Origin: Bacteroidota bacterium
GTDB taxonomy: Bacteria; Bacteroidota; Bacteroidia; Chitinophagales; Chitinophagaceae
Length of the DNA: 64,000 bases
Direction: 5' to 3'
Assembly (NCBI GenBank): GCA_026391455.1
Contig: JAPLEH010000004.1
Location: 1 to 64,000, forward strand
The position numbers and the translations under genes are program-made. Positions 8,019-17,076 of the stretch are shown piece after piece. Every line of letters starts with the position of its first letter. Position 1 is the stretch's first letter. The notes under the pieces were generated by a model. It worked only from the letters and a program-made list of their open reading frames with translations, had not been told where the DNA came from and made no database searches.

Positions 8019-8573
8019 TTATTCGTTTAAAAATTCGTCGTATAAAAAAGCCAGCCGGTTCCGTAAATGCTGAACGGCATAGCGTTTTCGCGAGATGATC
8101 GTTTTAATATTTTCCTGTTCCTTGTCGGCGATCTCCTGCAGTGTCATATCTTCCAGTTCATTCAGGATGAAAACCGATCGCTGTTTTTCCGGCAATTCCT
8201 GCAGGGCATCGAACAAGGTTTCGTAAAATAATTTTTTAAGTTGTTCTGTTTCGGGGTCTGTTTGATCTGAGGTCATAAAGGCGGGCACCACCCATTCCTC
8301 TTCCCCGTTTTCTGTATCAGGAAAAGCATCTGTTTTCTTTTTCCGGTAGTTGTCCGTTATTTTATTGCGGGCCACTTCGTACAGCCATCCGCTGAGGCTT
8401 TCCACCATACCCGTTTCGGGGCGGTTGCTCAACTGGTACCATACTTCCTGCAAAATGTCTTCCGCATCTTCGGGTGTAGACACTTTGCCCCGGATAAACC
8501 CAAACAACCGTTGTCCGTATTCCGATACTGCCTGTATGATATTTTGCTTTTTCTGCGTCATTACCAGCGACAT
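8019..8573 (-). CDS. ECF-type RNA polymerase sigma factor
   Basis: A 184-aa sigma factor with only region 2 (about 10-80, including DAEDILQEVWYQL and GWLYEVARNKITDNYRKK) and region 4 (about 120-175, ELPEKQRSVFILNELEDMTLQEIADKE), joined by an acidic linker. It would direct transcription of an envelope or stress regulon. The promoter region on the minus strand contains a repeated acgtacaag motif (8600 and 8650 areas), which may be part of its control. It is followed by the small membrane protein gene. Confidence 0.9.
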   Translation of the reverse strand: MSLVMTQKKQNIIQAVSEYGQRLFGFIRGKVSTPEDAEDILQEVWYQLSNRPETGMVESLSGWLYEVARNKITDNYRKKKTDAFPDTENGEEEWVVPAFMTSDQTDPETEQLKKLFYETLFDALQELPEKQRSVFILNELEDMTLQEIADKEQENIKTIISRKRYAVQHLRNRLAFLYDEFLNE

Positions 8574-8688
8574 AGCCCGCCCTTTACAAGGAAGACGTAC
8601 AAGGGTACCATTTTACTTTAAAAAATCAGAAAATTTATTCCTGCCACAAAACGTACAAGTTTTTGCACAAGCGAGTAACTTACAGGTC

Positions 8689-9243
8689 ATGATCAAAAAG
8701 GTCGTCATTATTGGTCCGGAAAGCACCGGTAAAAGTACACTCTGCCAACAACTTGCCGAACATTATGAAACGATGTGGTGTCCGGAGTATGCGCGCGAAT
8801 ACCTGCTGACCAATGGAACGAACTATGATTTTGAAGATTTACTTACTATCGCCAAAGGCCAGTTGGCACAGGAAGATGAGTATTATGCCAAGCTGGAAAT
8901 AAATTCGCTACCCATGCTGGAAGCGGGCGGACACCTTCCTTATTTTATTGATACGGATATGTATGTGATGAAAGTGTGGTGCGAATTTGTATTCAATAAA
9001 TGCCACCGGTTTATACTCGATGAGATCCTTTCCCGGCAATACGACCTGTACCTCCTTTGTAATATAGACCTGCCCTGGGTAAAAGATGAACTGCGCGAAT
9101 ACCCCGACCTGCATACACGGAAAAAACTATACTACATTTATAAGGATCTTCTAATCAACCAGGGAGTGCCATGGGTGGAGATCAGTGGGAATGATGGCGA
9201 GCGATTGCAAAAAGCCATTGCATCCGTTAACAAAATTTTATAA
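8689..9243 (+). CDS. NadR-type nicotinamide riboside kinase (AAA ATPase)
   Basis: A 184-aa P-loop kinase. Walker A is GPESTGKST (9-17). The segment WCPEYAREYLLTNG is typical of the kinase domain of NadR, and FIDTDMYVMKVW matches its Walker-B region. It lacks the N-terminal HTH and adenylyltransferase domains of enterobacterial NadR, as usual in Bacteroidota. It should phosphorylate nicotinamide riboside to NMN, trapping substrate brought in by PnuC (6988-7623). The start at 8689 places Walker A at the N-terminus; longer in-frame starts run through the sigma-factor gene on the other strand. Confidence 0.88.
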   Translation: MIKKVVIIGPESTGKSTLCQQLAEHYETMWCPEYAREYLLTNGTNYDFEDLLTIAKGQLAQEDEYYAKLEINSLPMLEAGGHLPYFIDTDMYVMKVWCEFVFNKCHRFILDEILSRQYDLYLLCNIDLPWVKDELREYPDLHTRKKLYYIYKDLLINQGVPWVEISGNDGERLQKAIASVNKIL

Positions 9244-9295
9244 GCAGTTGTGCAATCCGTGCGGTGGATGAATCATTATATACAAAACCACTGCC

Positions 9296-10792
9296 ATGAA
9301 ATTTACATTCACCAACCTGTTCCTGCTATTAGCTTTTCCTGCCTGTTTTAGCCAGGGAACTGCTAATCAGGGCGAATTTGCCACCAATAGTAACGGCCTT
9401 ATTTATGGCATTTCAGATATGCAGCACCTGCGCTTTATTGTCGATTCGCTCAACCTTCGTTTCAAAACCTGTGATCTTACACGTAACTACACGGCAATGC
9501 CCCAAACCAGGCATTATTATATTTCTTTTTCCAGCAAAACGAATGATCTGAAGGAAATCATCACCGATATTAATAATGGGGCAACTTTTGAAGCGGTACG
9601 GCAAAAATACAAGGAGCTTTCGCAAAGCGTGGATACACAAAGATTGATGATACAAAGCGGGAAAAATGATGATGGAAAACGTATTTTTCTTGCGGGCACA
9701 CCTTCCACCGGATACAGCAGCATATATGGAAGTGAATTGGCGAATGCAAGCAAAGAAGGCTTGCCTTCCGGTTGGGTATTTGACTATGATACGATCAATG
9801 AATACCGGAAATCGTATCACCTCGTATGTTATTTTTTCCCGGAACCCTGGCGCATGCCAACCCTTCCTGCGGATTACAGCAAGCTCATACAATATGTAGA
9901 TTGTATGATTGATACCGCTGCCAGCATATTGCTGACAGATGATAAACCGGAATATCGCTGGATTGATAAATCTAAAGAAAGAAAACTCTTAAAGCATAAG
10001 CGTAAACTGATGGCTTTTTTTGATGAAACTGCCGGAAAGAAAATAAGCAGATCCGATGGTTTCCTTACCGATGATGATTTGAATCTGGTGGGTCCTGATT
10101 TGATCAATAATGAAAAATTCAAAGCGTTGCTCACCAACGCAATAGAGGAATCGCTGGCAAAGAAACTATTCGATAATACCCTGGAACTGATAGCGGAAAA
10201 AGCAGGTATGTATGATAAAGCACTTTCTATGAAAAGGAGCTACCGTGTCGTAGGCATGTGCAGTATGGATAACAGCCCGCGTTTACATGCCAGAGATATT
10301 GCTTTACTTTCTGCAAGGGCCCACCAATGGGATATTTTCTTACGGGCCCATTTAGATATCATGAATGATCGTTTCGAAAGAGCATCGGATGGAAGCTATG
10401 CATGGGGCGAACGACAAACCTATCTGAAAGAACTGGAAGAGTTGAATCTGGATGTAGTGGACCTGATGTTGGGTTTAACATTGAGGGCAGGTAATACCGC
10501 ATCCAACCATTATTATGGAAAGATATCACGAATGGGAAGAGCACTGGCAGAGAGCAGGGAGAAAGCACGTTTTGAAGAAAGGGCCATCACTATAATGAAA
10601 GATAACAGGCTCGATGAATTTAACCGGGGGCTTATGTTTCTGTTATATTATATCTATACCGATTATCTTGATAATAAAGAGGGCAAACTTAAAAGAGATT
10701 TGCTGCGTAATCAGGTGGATCAGTTTCCGTCATTTCTGCAAACATCAATACTTAAGATGAAAGAGTCAGACAAAACAAATAATGAAGAGTAA
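9296..10792 (+). CDS. Secreted protein of unknown function
   Basis: A 498-aa protein with a signal peptide (ends LLAFPACFSQG). The mature protein is mostly helical and charged, with no motif I can assign, no T9SS tail and no membrane helix. Cysteines are few. Residues about 290-480 form a long helical region (for example GMYDKALSMKRSYRVVG, SREKARFEERAITIMK). It stands alone, with a 52-bp gap from the NadR-type kinase and a convergent mtgA downstream. A periplasmic or surface location is the most that can be said. Confidence 0.7.
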   Translation: MKFTFTNLFLLLAFPACFSQGTANQGEFATNSNGLIYGISDMQHLRFIVDSLNLRFKTCDLTRNYTAMPQTRHYYISFSSKTNDLKEIITDINNGATFEAVRQKYKELSQSVDTQRLMIQSGKNDDGKRIFLAGTPSTGYSSIYGSELANASKEGLPSGWVFDYDTINEYRKSYHLVCYFFPEPWRMPTLPADYSKLIQYVDCMIDTAASILLTDDKPEYRWIDKSKERKLLKHKRKLMAFFDETAGKKISRSDGFLTDDDLNLVGPDLINNEKFKALLTNAIEESLAKKLFDNTLELIAEKAGMYDKALSMKRSYRVVGMCSMDNSPRLHARDIALLSARAHQWDIFLRAHLDIMNDRFERASDGSYAWGERQTYLKELEELNLDVVDLMLGLTLRAGNTASNHYYGKISRMGRALAESREKARFEERAITIMKDNRLDEFNRGLMFLLYYIYTDYLDNKEGKLKRDLLRNQVDQFPSFLQTSILKMKESDKTNNEE

Positions 10793-10804
10793 GGAAATAC
10801 GAAT

Positions 10805-11731
10805 TTATCGGATCAATGCCTGTACATCCTCATCCGATTCAATATTATTCATCTGACGAATGATCCAGCCCGATTTATTGGCTACAAAACCAGATAGCGG
10901 CTTTACCGTATATACTTTGGGGTTGGGAAAGCAGGCCGCTATCTGAGCCGCTTCCTGTCTCGTTAGTTGTGCGGCTGGCTTGTTGAAATAGCTTTGTGCG
11001 GCAGCTTCAATTCCAAAGAAACCGTCGCCCATTTCTATGCAATTGAGGTATACATCCAGAATACGTTCTTTACCCCACACTTTTTCGATCATAAATGTGA
11101 AATAGGCCTCCAATCCTTTGCGCACATAACTTTTTCCCTGCCACAGGAATACGTTTTTTGCCACCTGCTGACTGATGGTACTGGCCCCCGCACCAGGCGG
11201 GATTTTTTTCATTTTATTTTTTTTCCGTTTGGGTGGGTTAAGGCTTTTCTTAATAGCGTTCCAGTCGAACCCGTTATGATCCGGAAACGTTTGATCTTCA
11301 CCCGAGATCACCGCCAGCTTCGCATTATACGAAATAGACGAGTAGCTTACATAATCCCTTTTCATACCATGCCCCGATACCCAACTGCTCAATTGGGTGA
11401 TTGTAATTGGCGGGTTGATCCATTTCAGCAGCACCAGGTACAAGAGCATGGCCGCATGGATATAAAGTATAAAACTAAAAATGCGACCCACGATGGCCTT
11501 AATGCGTTCGTTTTTTCTCCACCGAATTAAATAAAGGAATACCAGCAACAAAGCTATCCCTAGTACCAACGCCAGTTTAATACGTATGGAACTGCCGTCA
11601 GGCATGTCAGCAGTAACCCGGAAAAAGAAATAGATCACAAAGGCAATTTGCAGGAGCAGACTTACCAATACGATCCGCTTTATCCAAAGCCGTAGCAATG
11701 TGAAAGAACCGGTGGTGGTTTTTTTTGCCAT
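10805..11731 (-). CDS. mtgA: Monofunctional peptidoglycan transglycosylase
   Basis: A 308-aa GT51 enzyme that polymerises lipid II into glycan strands at the outer face of the inner membrane. It has three N-terminal hydrophobic segments, more than the usual single anchor. Catalytic motifs follow in order: SGEDQTFPDHNGFDW (first catalytic Glu), GASTISQQVAKNVFLW, KGLEAYFTFMIEKVWGKERI (second Glu region) and LNCIEMGDGFFGIEAAAQ. No transpeptidase domain follows. ATG 11731 (MAKKTT) is preferred to the ATG at 11740. Confidence 0.92.
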   Translation of the reverse strand: MAKKTTTGSFTLLRLWIKRIVLVSLLLQIAFVIYFFFRVTADMPDGSSIRIKLALVLGIALLLVFLYLIRWRKNERIKAIVGRIFSFILYIHAAMLLYLVLLKWINPPITITQLSSWVSGHGMKRDYVSYSSISYNAKLAVISGEDQTFPDHNGFDWNAIKKSLNPPKRKKNKMKKIPPGAGASTISQQVAKNVFLWQGKSYVRKGLEAYFTFMIEKVWGKERILDVYLNCIEMGDGFFGIEAAAQSYFNKPAAQLTRQEAAQIAACFPNPKVYTVKPLSGFVANKSGWIIRQMNNIESDEDVQALIR

Positions 11732-11745
11732 GGAGTGCAAAATAC

Positions 11746-12381
11746 TTATTTCAGTTTATCCGAATAAAAAATAAGTCCCCAGCATAATACGGCACCAAAA
11801 CCAATAAGAATGATTCCGTTGATACGATTGATGATATGAATATTATGAGGGGTAAGCCGGTTACGGATTTTTCCAGCAAGGAACACTTTCATCAGGTCGG
11901 CCAGTAATACCATGAGCAAGCAGGTAACATATACTATTATGCGGTAATTGGCCGGGTAGAGAATGAGCGAAGTGGATATGGTAAGCCAGAGAATAATTAC
12001 ACCGGGATTGAGCAGGTTCATAAAAAAACCGGATAACGATATTTTCAACAGGTCTTTTTTACTTTGTTTAAACACCTGCTTCCCTTCTTCATTGACTTTT
12101 ACTTTTTTGAAAAAAAGAAAGAAGATACCCATGGAGATCAGGAAAATACTTCCGGCGATTCCGATTTGCTTTTCATACATACGCAGGCTCCGGAATAACT
12201 CGGTAAAAATATTGGCCACCAGCACCAGGGCAATATCGCTTGCAGAAACACCAATGGCAAAGGCCATTCCGCCTTTATGCCCGTTGTTGAGACTTTGTTT
12301 AATGACAGAAAATAGCGCCGGCCCAACCGATATGCTTAGTAATAAGCCTAATGTAATTCCTTTGAGCAGCGCTTCAAGCAT
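11746..12381 (-). CDS. LysE/RhtB-family exporter
   Basis: A 211-aa inner-membrane protein with six hydrophobic segments and the family N-terminus GLLLSISVGPALFSVIKQSL, plus LNPGVIILWLT in the middle. LysE/RhtB proteins export amino acids or similar small metabolites by proton exchange; the substrate cannot be read. It ends 15 bp before the mtgA start on the same strand, so the two may be co-transcribed. Confidence 0.88.
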   Translation of the reverse strand: MLEALLKGITLGLLLSISVGPALFSVIKQSLNNGHKGGMAFAIGVSASDIALVLVANIFTELFRSLRMYEKQIGIAGSIFLISMGIFFLFFKKVKVNEEGKQVFKQSKKDLLKISLSGFFMNLLNPGVIILWLTISTSLILYPANYRIIVYVTCLLMVLLADLMKVFLAGKIRNRLTPHNIHIINRINGIILIGFGAVLCWGLIFYSDKLK

Positions 12382-12470
12382 GAAAATGAAATATGGGATA
12401 TGTACAACTCGGACAAACGACTAAACCAAAATGCTTTCCGCGAAGCAGGATACCCGGTTTGTCTGAAACT

Positions 12471-14024
12471 TTATTTGTTTTCGTCTTGCGCCCGTATGCT
12501 ACCGGTTTCCAGATAACGCAGCCATTCTTCCAGCATTTTTCCTTTCATTACGCGTGGAAATTTATGCTGACTACCCAACTTTCCTTTTTGTTCGAGAAAC
12601 TGCATGAATTTTTCCTGTGGCAATACTTCCAGAAACACTTCTTTCAATGCACTGTCCCTTTCCGTGGCATAGTCATCATTCAGCAGGCGGAGGTTTTCAT
12701 CGATACGCTGGCGTATGCGCGCCGGATCCACATTGTCGTTGGTAGCAATATACCAGCGATGCGCAAAAAAGTTTTCATACGGAAAGCCTACCACCGTGTA
12801 TTCCGGAATACTAACATTGAATTCGTTACTTACCAATTCAATGGCCTTATTCATATTTTCCACACTGAGGTGTTCGCCGGTAAGACTCAAAAAATGTTTG
12901 GTACGACCAGTGATGACCAGTTCAGATTTTTCAAGGTCCACAAATTTGATCGTGTCACCGATCAGGTATCGCCAGGATCCAGCATTCGTACTCATGAGCA
13001 ATGCATACTCTTTGCCCTCTTCCACTTCGTGTATCATTTTGGCATCGGGCTTTGCTACGATTTTACCATCGGCATCAAAATTCTTATCGTCGAACGGTAC
13101 AAATTCAAAAAAGATATTGTTGTTCAGGATCAGTTGCATCCCTTTGGCATGTTCTCTTGTTTTATAGCCGATAAATCCTTCACTCGACAGATAATTTTCA
13201 ATATACACGATGGGTTTGCCCAATAGTTTTTCAAACCCTTTTTTATAGGGCTCAAAAGCCACACCGCCGTGTACAAAAAAACTGAAGTTGGGCCACACCT
13301 CGTGTATATTTTTTACCTTATAATGCTCAATCACCATTTCCATACACATTTGGCACCAGGCGGGTACCCCTACGATATAGCCGATATCCCATTCGCGGGC
13401 ATGCTCTACAATTTCATGTAATTTTTGATTCCAGTCGGCCAGTGCGGCAATACGTCCGCCGGGTTTATAAAAGGTTTGAAACCAGAAAGGTCTTTTCTTC
13501 GCCAGTATTCCGCTCAAATCGCCGGCATACCAGCCAGCTTTACCTTTTTTGAGATCAGTGGCACCGCCAAGCATCAGGAATCCTTTGGTCATGGCCCTTT
13601 TATTGGCATCTTCATATTTGATGAGGCTGATCAACTGCCGTAAATAATTGATGGTATTGCTGCGCAGCAGATCTTTGGTTACAGGAATATATTTACTGGC
13701 AGATTCGGAAGTACCGGAGCTAAGGGCATAGTATTTGATCTTTCCGGGCCAGGTCACATCGGGTACACCTTCCAGTGTTTTTTTCCACCATTCTTCATAG
13801 ATCTTGTTATAGTCGTGTACCGGCACCAGCTCCTGAAATTTTTTAGCCGGATGTTTACTCAGCAATGCATCATCAAAATGGTACCGCTGGCCAAATTCAG
13901 TGAACCGCGCTTTTTTCAGGAGTTTCTTTAATACCCTCAGTTGTTGTCTTCGTGCATCATTGGGTGGAATGCGCAAAGCGGCAGCAATTGCCCGGGGTAA
14001 TTTTATATCTATGATAGTGGCCAT
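12471..14024 (-). CDS. GH3 auxin-responsive promoter family protein
   Basis: A 517-aa member of the GH3 acyl-adenylate/amidotransferase family. Plant members conjugate amino acids to auxin or jasmonate; the bacterial substrate is unknown. Visible motifs are YYALSSGTSESASKYIPVT (ATP-binding loop, about 95-113), NYLSSEGFIG and LLMSTNAGSWRYLIGDTIKFVD, then VITGRTKHFLSLTGEHLS. The start at 14024 (MATIID) is chosen over an earlier ATG at 14057. The length is normal. Bacteroidota GH3 genes are common but uncharacterised, so acyl-group activation is inferred from the family. Confidence 0.85.
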   Translation of the reverse strand: MATIIDIKLPRAIAAALRIPPNDARRQQLRVLKKLLKKARFTEFGQRYHFDDALLSKHPAKKFQELVPVHDYNKIYEEWWKKTLEGVPDVTWPGKIKYYALSSGTSESASKYIPVTKDLLRSNTINYLRQLISLIKYEDANKRAMTKGFLMLGGATDLKKGKAGWYAGDLSGILAKKRPFWFQTFYKPGGRIAALADWNQKLHEIVEHAREWDIGYIVGVPAWCQMCMEMVIEHYKVKNIHEVWPNFSFFVHGGVAFEPYKKGFEKLLGKPIVYIENYLSSEGFIGYKTREHAKGMQLILNNNIFFEFVPFDDKNFDADGKIVAKPDAKMIHEVEEGKEYALLMSTNAGSWRYLIGDTIKFVDLEKSELVITGRTKHFLSLTGEHLSVENMNKAIELVSNEFNVSIPEYTVVGFPYENFFAHRWYIATNDNVDPARIRQRIDENLRLLNDDYATERDSALKEVFLEVLPQEKFMQFLEQKGKLGSQHKFPRVMKGKMLEEWLRYLETGSIRAQDENK

Positions 14025-14135
14025 TAGGCGCTGGTAGCTGTATTTAAAGTTACACAATGTTCCTGTGCCATAAATGTGAAAATTTTATAATGGCAGGTCT
14101 GCGAATATATGACCTAAAACTTTTTATACCGCTGA

Positions 14136-16076
14136 TCAGCCCTGTTTTCTGTATGATTTCCATAGAAGCTTGAGGTCGGTGGAAGGCTCGTAATCGCGGG
14201 CATACCAGTAATCCATCATTTGAAGGCTTTCTGCAGAAAAGGAATAGGTGGTGGCAACATTTACCCCGTTGTTGCCAATAACCGCAGTCCGCAATTGTGG
14301 AAGATTCTTTTCCGACACTGCATAACCGATCCATGTTTTTTGTGCAGCCAGAACTTTCATACAGTTTTGAAAAAAACGGCCGGGTTTTTTGACAAGAAAT
14401 AACTGAATAGGAAAACTGAGCAGACCAAACAGCGAAAAGCTGATATCAATAAGGCGCTTCAGCCTCTTGTTGTACGGATCAGCCAGTTTATAACCGTTTT
14501 CTTTGGAGACAGACTCTCCGGAAGTATCTTTAGAATCACTGCTAACAATGCTACTGCTGCCGGAAGCGTGTAATTTGGCTACGATACCTTCCGGCAGGGA
14601 GTTGATCACCGTAATAATCTCTTTGTACGAAAGGGTTCCACTGCAAAAAATGATTTCCCGAAACGGTATCACGTTTAGCACTTGCTTCAGGTCCATCCAG
14701 TATCCAATGCCGGTTTCGTCAGCTTTATGCGTGGCAAGCCTGCCAAGCACCCGCTTGTGAAGGCCGGCATCTTTCAGCAATTGCATGGTTTGCGCATATT
14801 CTTCCGGGGAGGCTGCAATCACGGTGTGCAGGTAATCCTCTTTATCATTACCATTGTTCAGCACATAGGTCTTCACCAATATCCAACGGAGGAGACTGAT
14901 CAGTGCAAATGCCAGCAGAGCACCAAATAATACAATGGCCCTGGAAAAGCGATATTGTTCCGGCAACAATGCATAGCCGGCCAGCAATACCAGTGTGGCA
15001 ATGACGGAGGAACGAACCAGTTCAGAGCGTTTATACCAGCGATCGTACAAACCCGCATAATAGGCGGTGATCAGATAAAAGGCGGTGAAGGCCGGAAAAG
15101 CCACCCATAAAAGTCGGTTTTCATATTGGATATCACTCCGTATATACTGACTCCACAATGTTTTCACCACCCAGAAAGATAAAAAGATAAGCCCTGCATC
15201 GATCAGCGGAAGTCCGATGCGCCGGACAAAATTGCCAATGGCCGTAAGGCCCGCCCGAAACCAGATGGCCAGGTGAATGAGCAGGTTGAACAAGCCGGCG
15301 CGGCTGCCGCCATAATGTTTTTTTACAAAAATGCTCATGGCATTGTAAAACATCCGCACATAGTTCATACTCCCTTTGCGGGTACTCTCCCCTTTGAAAT
15401 GAAGGATACTGCTGCCGGCGAAATAATAATTTTTGTACCCGCTTTTTTGTATCCGGTAGCTGAGATCCACATCTTCGCCATACATAAAAAAAGTCTCATC
15501 AAAGCTGCCGGTTTTATCGAGTACTTCTTTCCGGATCATCATAAAAGCACCGGCGAGCACATCCACTTCATTACTTTTATTTTCATCGAGATGCCCCAGG
15601 TGGTAACGGGAGAAAGTGGCAGATCGGGGAAACAATTTCGACAACCCCGATAACTTATACAAGGAAGTCATGGGGGAAGGGAAAGCCCTTTTGGATTCTT
15701 TGAGGAAATAACCGCTTCCGTCGAGCATTTTCACACCTACAGCACCTGCATCCGGGTGCTGCTCAATGAACAGAATACATTGTTGCAGGCAATCTTCCGG
15801 AATGATCGTATCGGGGTTTAAAAAAAGAATATAGCGGCCCCGGGCCTTGCTAAGGCCCTGGTTACAGGCTTTGGCAAAGCCGAGGTTTTCGTTGTTGGCG
15901 ATGAACTGTACATCCGGAAAGCGGGGTTCCAGGTATTCGAGGCTTTTATCAGATGAATCATTATCCACTACAATGATCTCTCCGTCTGTAAGGGCAAGCG
16001 CCTGCCGCACCGAGCAAAGGCATTGCTCCAGGAAGTGCTTTACGTTATAATTCACTATAATGACGGAAACCTGCAT
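14136..16076 (-). CDS. GT2 glycosyltransferase fused to a degenerate polyprenyl-phosphate glycosyl-1-phosphate transferase
   Basis: A 646-aa protein. Residues 1 to about 250 are a GT-A glycosyltransferase of the rhamnosyltransferase type: VSVIIVNYNVKHFLEQCL, IIVVDNDSSD, ENLGFAKACNQG, the metal-binding LFLNPDT and DETFFMYGEDVDLSYRIQ. After a linker come about four membrane helices (about 300-410), a CoA-binding-like soluble part and a short C-terminus, YNKRLKRLIDISFSLFGLLS, resembling the membrane entry of WcaJ-type enzymes. The usual GPRP catalytic signature is replaced by WIGYAV, so the transferase half is probably not catalytic. The frame is open far upstream into the opposite gene; ATG 16076 is the real start. 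Confidence 0.82.
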   Translation of the reverse strand: MQVSVIIVNYNVKHFLEQCLCSVRQALALTDGEIIVVDNDSSDKSLEYLEPRFPDVQFIANNENLGFAKACNQGLSKARGRYILFLNPDTIIPEDCLQQCILFIEQHPDAGAVGVKMLDGSGYFLKESKRAFPSPMTSLYKLSGLSKLFPRSATFSRYHLGHLDENKSNEVDVLAGAFMMIRKEVLDKTGSFDETFFMYGEDVDLSYRIQKSGYKNYYFAGSSILHFKGESTRKGSMNYVRMFYNAMSIFVKKHYGGSRAGLFNLLIHLAIWFRAGLTAIGNFVRRIGLPLIDAGLIFLSFWVVKTLWSQYIRSDIQYENRLLWVAFPAFTAFYLITAYYAGLYDRWYKRSELVRSSVIATLVLLAGYALLPEQYRFSRAIVLFGALLAFALISLLRWILVKTYVLNNGNDKEDYLHTVIAASPEEYAQTMQLLKDAGLHKRVLGRLATHKADETGIGYWMDLKQVLNVIPFREIIFCSGTLSYKEIITVINSLPEGIVAKLHASGSSSIVSSDSKDTSGESVSKENGYKLADPYNKRLKRLIDISFSLFGLLSFPIQLFLVKKPGRFFQNCMKVLAAQKTWIGYAVSEKNLPQLRTAVIGNNGVNVATTYSFSAESLQMMDYWYARDYEPSTDLKLLWKSYRKQG

Positions 16077-16171
16077 ACTTAATTCACCGTCAAATCTAAT
16101 CGGCCTGTGGGTGGTAAGCAAATATTTTACGGTAAAACTGTTTCTGCTCCCGCAATCTGCACCTGTGTTTT

Positions 16172-16179
16172 TATCTTTG
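16172..16179 (+). promoter_or_regulatory. Candidate -7 box just before the inositol-phosphatase gene
   Basis: TATCTTTG matches TAnnTTTG exactly but ends only 3 nt before the ATG at 16183. If it is used, the transcript would start at or just past the start codon. No -33 TTG is at the right spacing. Confidence 0.3.
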
Positions 16180-16182
16180 CAC

Positions 16183-16962
16183 ATGCTCAAACAAACGCTT
16201 ATCGAAGCAGCACATGCAGGTGCAAATGAAATAGTACGTTTTTTCAACACCGATTTCCGGATCAGCAATAAAGAAGGGGTGAATAACCTCGTAACGGAAG
16301 CAGACCACGCCTCAGAAAAAGCCATTTTAGAAGTCATACGGGCTCGTTTTCCCGAACACCAGATATTGGCAGAGGAAACAGGGGCACATATACAGGATTC
16401 CGTATATAAGTGGATCATTGATCCGATTGATGGTACGGTCAATTTTGCACATGGAATACCCCTGAATTGTGTTTCCATTGGGGTGGAACATAATGGCGAA
16501 ATGTTGCTGGCAGCCGTATATAATCCGCATATGAAGGAGTTTTTCTTCGCTGAAAAAAATAAAGGGGCCACGCTCAATGATAAACCTATTCAGGTAAGCA
16601 ACGAAAGCGCTGCTGTGAAAGCCTGCCTGGTAACCGGTTTCCCTTATACGTACATAAACATGCCTAACGGCCCGCTGGAAATATTCGAGCGCTTTATCCG
16701 CAAAGGAGTACCTGTTCGCCGCCTGGGCTCTGCAGCTATTGACCTGTGCTGGGTGGCTGCGGGACGATTTGATGGATTTTATGAGCACAAACTCGAGCCC
16801 TGGGACAGTGCCGCCGGCTACCTCATCGTAGAAGAAGCAGGCGGAAAAGTAACCGACTTTACCGGCGACAAATTCTCTGTATACCAGCACCGCATCCTGG
16901 CCACCAATGGTAAAATACATGATGAAATGCTGGAAGTGATTAATGGGAGAAAAGAACTGTAA
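16183..16962 (+). CDS. Inositol monophosphatase family protein
   Basis: A 259-aa lithium-sensitive phosphatase-fold enzyme. Metal-site motifs are LAEETG (about 63), WIIDPIDGTVNFAHG (about 81-95) and EPWDSAAGYLIVEEAGG (about 206-222). Family members hydrolyse inositol monophosphates, 3'(2')-phosphoadenosine or related sugar phosphates; SuhB-like inositol-1-phosphatase is the nearest type by eye, but the substrate is open. The start at 16183 gives the normal N-terminus. Divergent from the GT2 fusion gene. Confidence 0.9.
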   Translation: MLKQTLIEAAHAGANEIVRFFNTDFRISNKEGVNNLVTEADHASEKAILEVIRARFPEHQILAEETGAHIQDSVYKWIIDPIDGTVNFAHGIPLNCVSIGVEHNGEMLLAAVYNPHMKEFFFAEKNKGATLNDKPIQVSNESAAVKACLVTGFPYTYINMPNGPLEIFERFIRKGVPVRRLGSAAIDLCWVAAGRFDGFYEHKLEPWDSAAGYLIVEEAGGKVTDFTGDKFSVYQHRILATNGKIHDEMLEVINGRKEL

Positions 16963-16969
16963 TTATGTT

Positions 16970-17012
16970 AGATGTGTGATGTACGATGTACGGTGTGTGA
17001 TGTGGGGTTTTA
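16970..17012. repeat. Imperfect tandem repeat (gatgta/gatgtgtg units)
   Basis: A run of degenerate 6-8 nt units (gatgtgtgatgtacgatgta and onward) directly after the phosphatase gene. Low-complexity sequence, no coding role seen. Confidence 0.6.
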
Positions 17013-17028
17013 AACGAAATACTGCTAA

Positions 17029-17057
17029 GTTTTAGGTTTTAAATTTTCGGTTTTAGA
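17029..17057. repeat. Left inverted repeat flanking the four-helix-bundle ORF
   Basis: A 29-nt AT-rich arm beginning gttttaggttttaaattttc. It matches the reverse complement of 17506-17534 at 26 of 29 positions; the three differences are all A/G. It ends 19 nt before the ORF start. Confidence 0.75.
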
Positions 17058-17076
17058 TTGGTGCAAAATCTACCCG

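Noticed and set aside
16077-16577. In-frame extension of the GT2 gene upstream of 16076
   Set aside because: It lies antisense to the inositol-phosphatase gene and has no glycosyltransferase-like sequence. The domain starts exactly at the ATG 16076.
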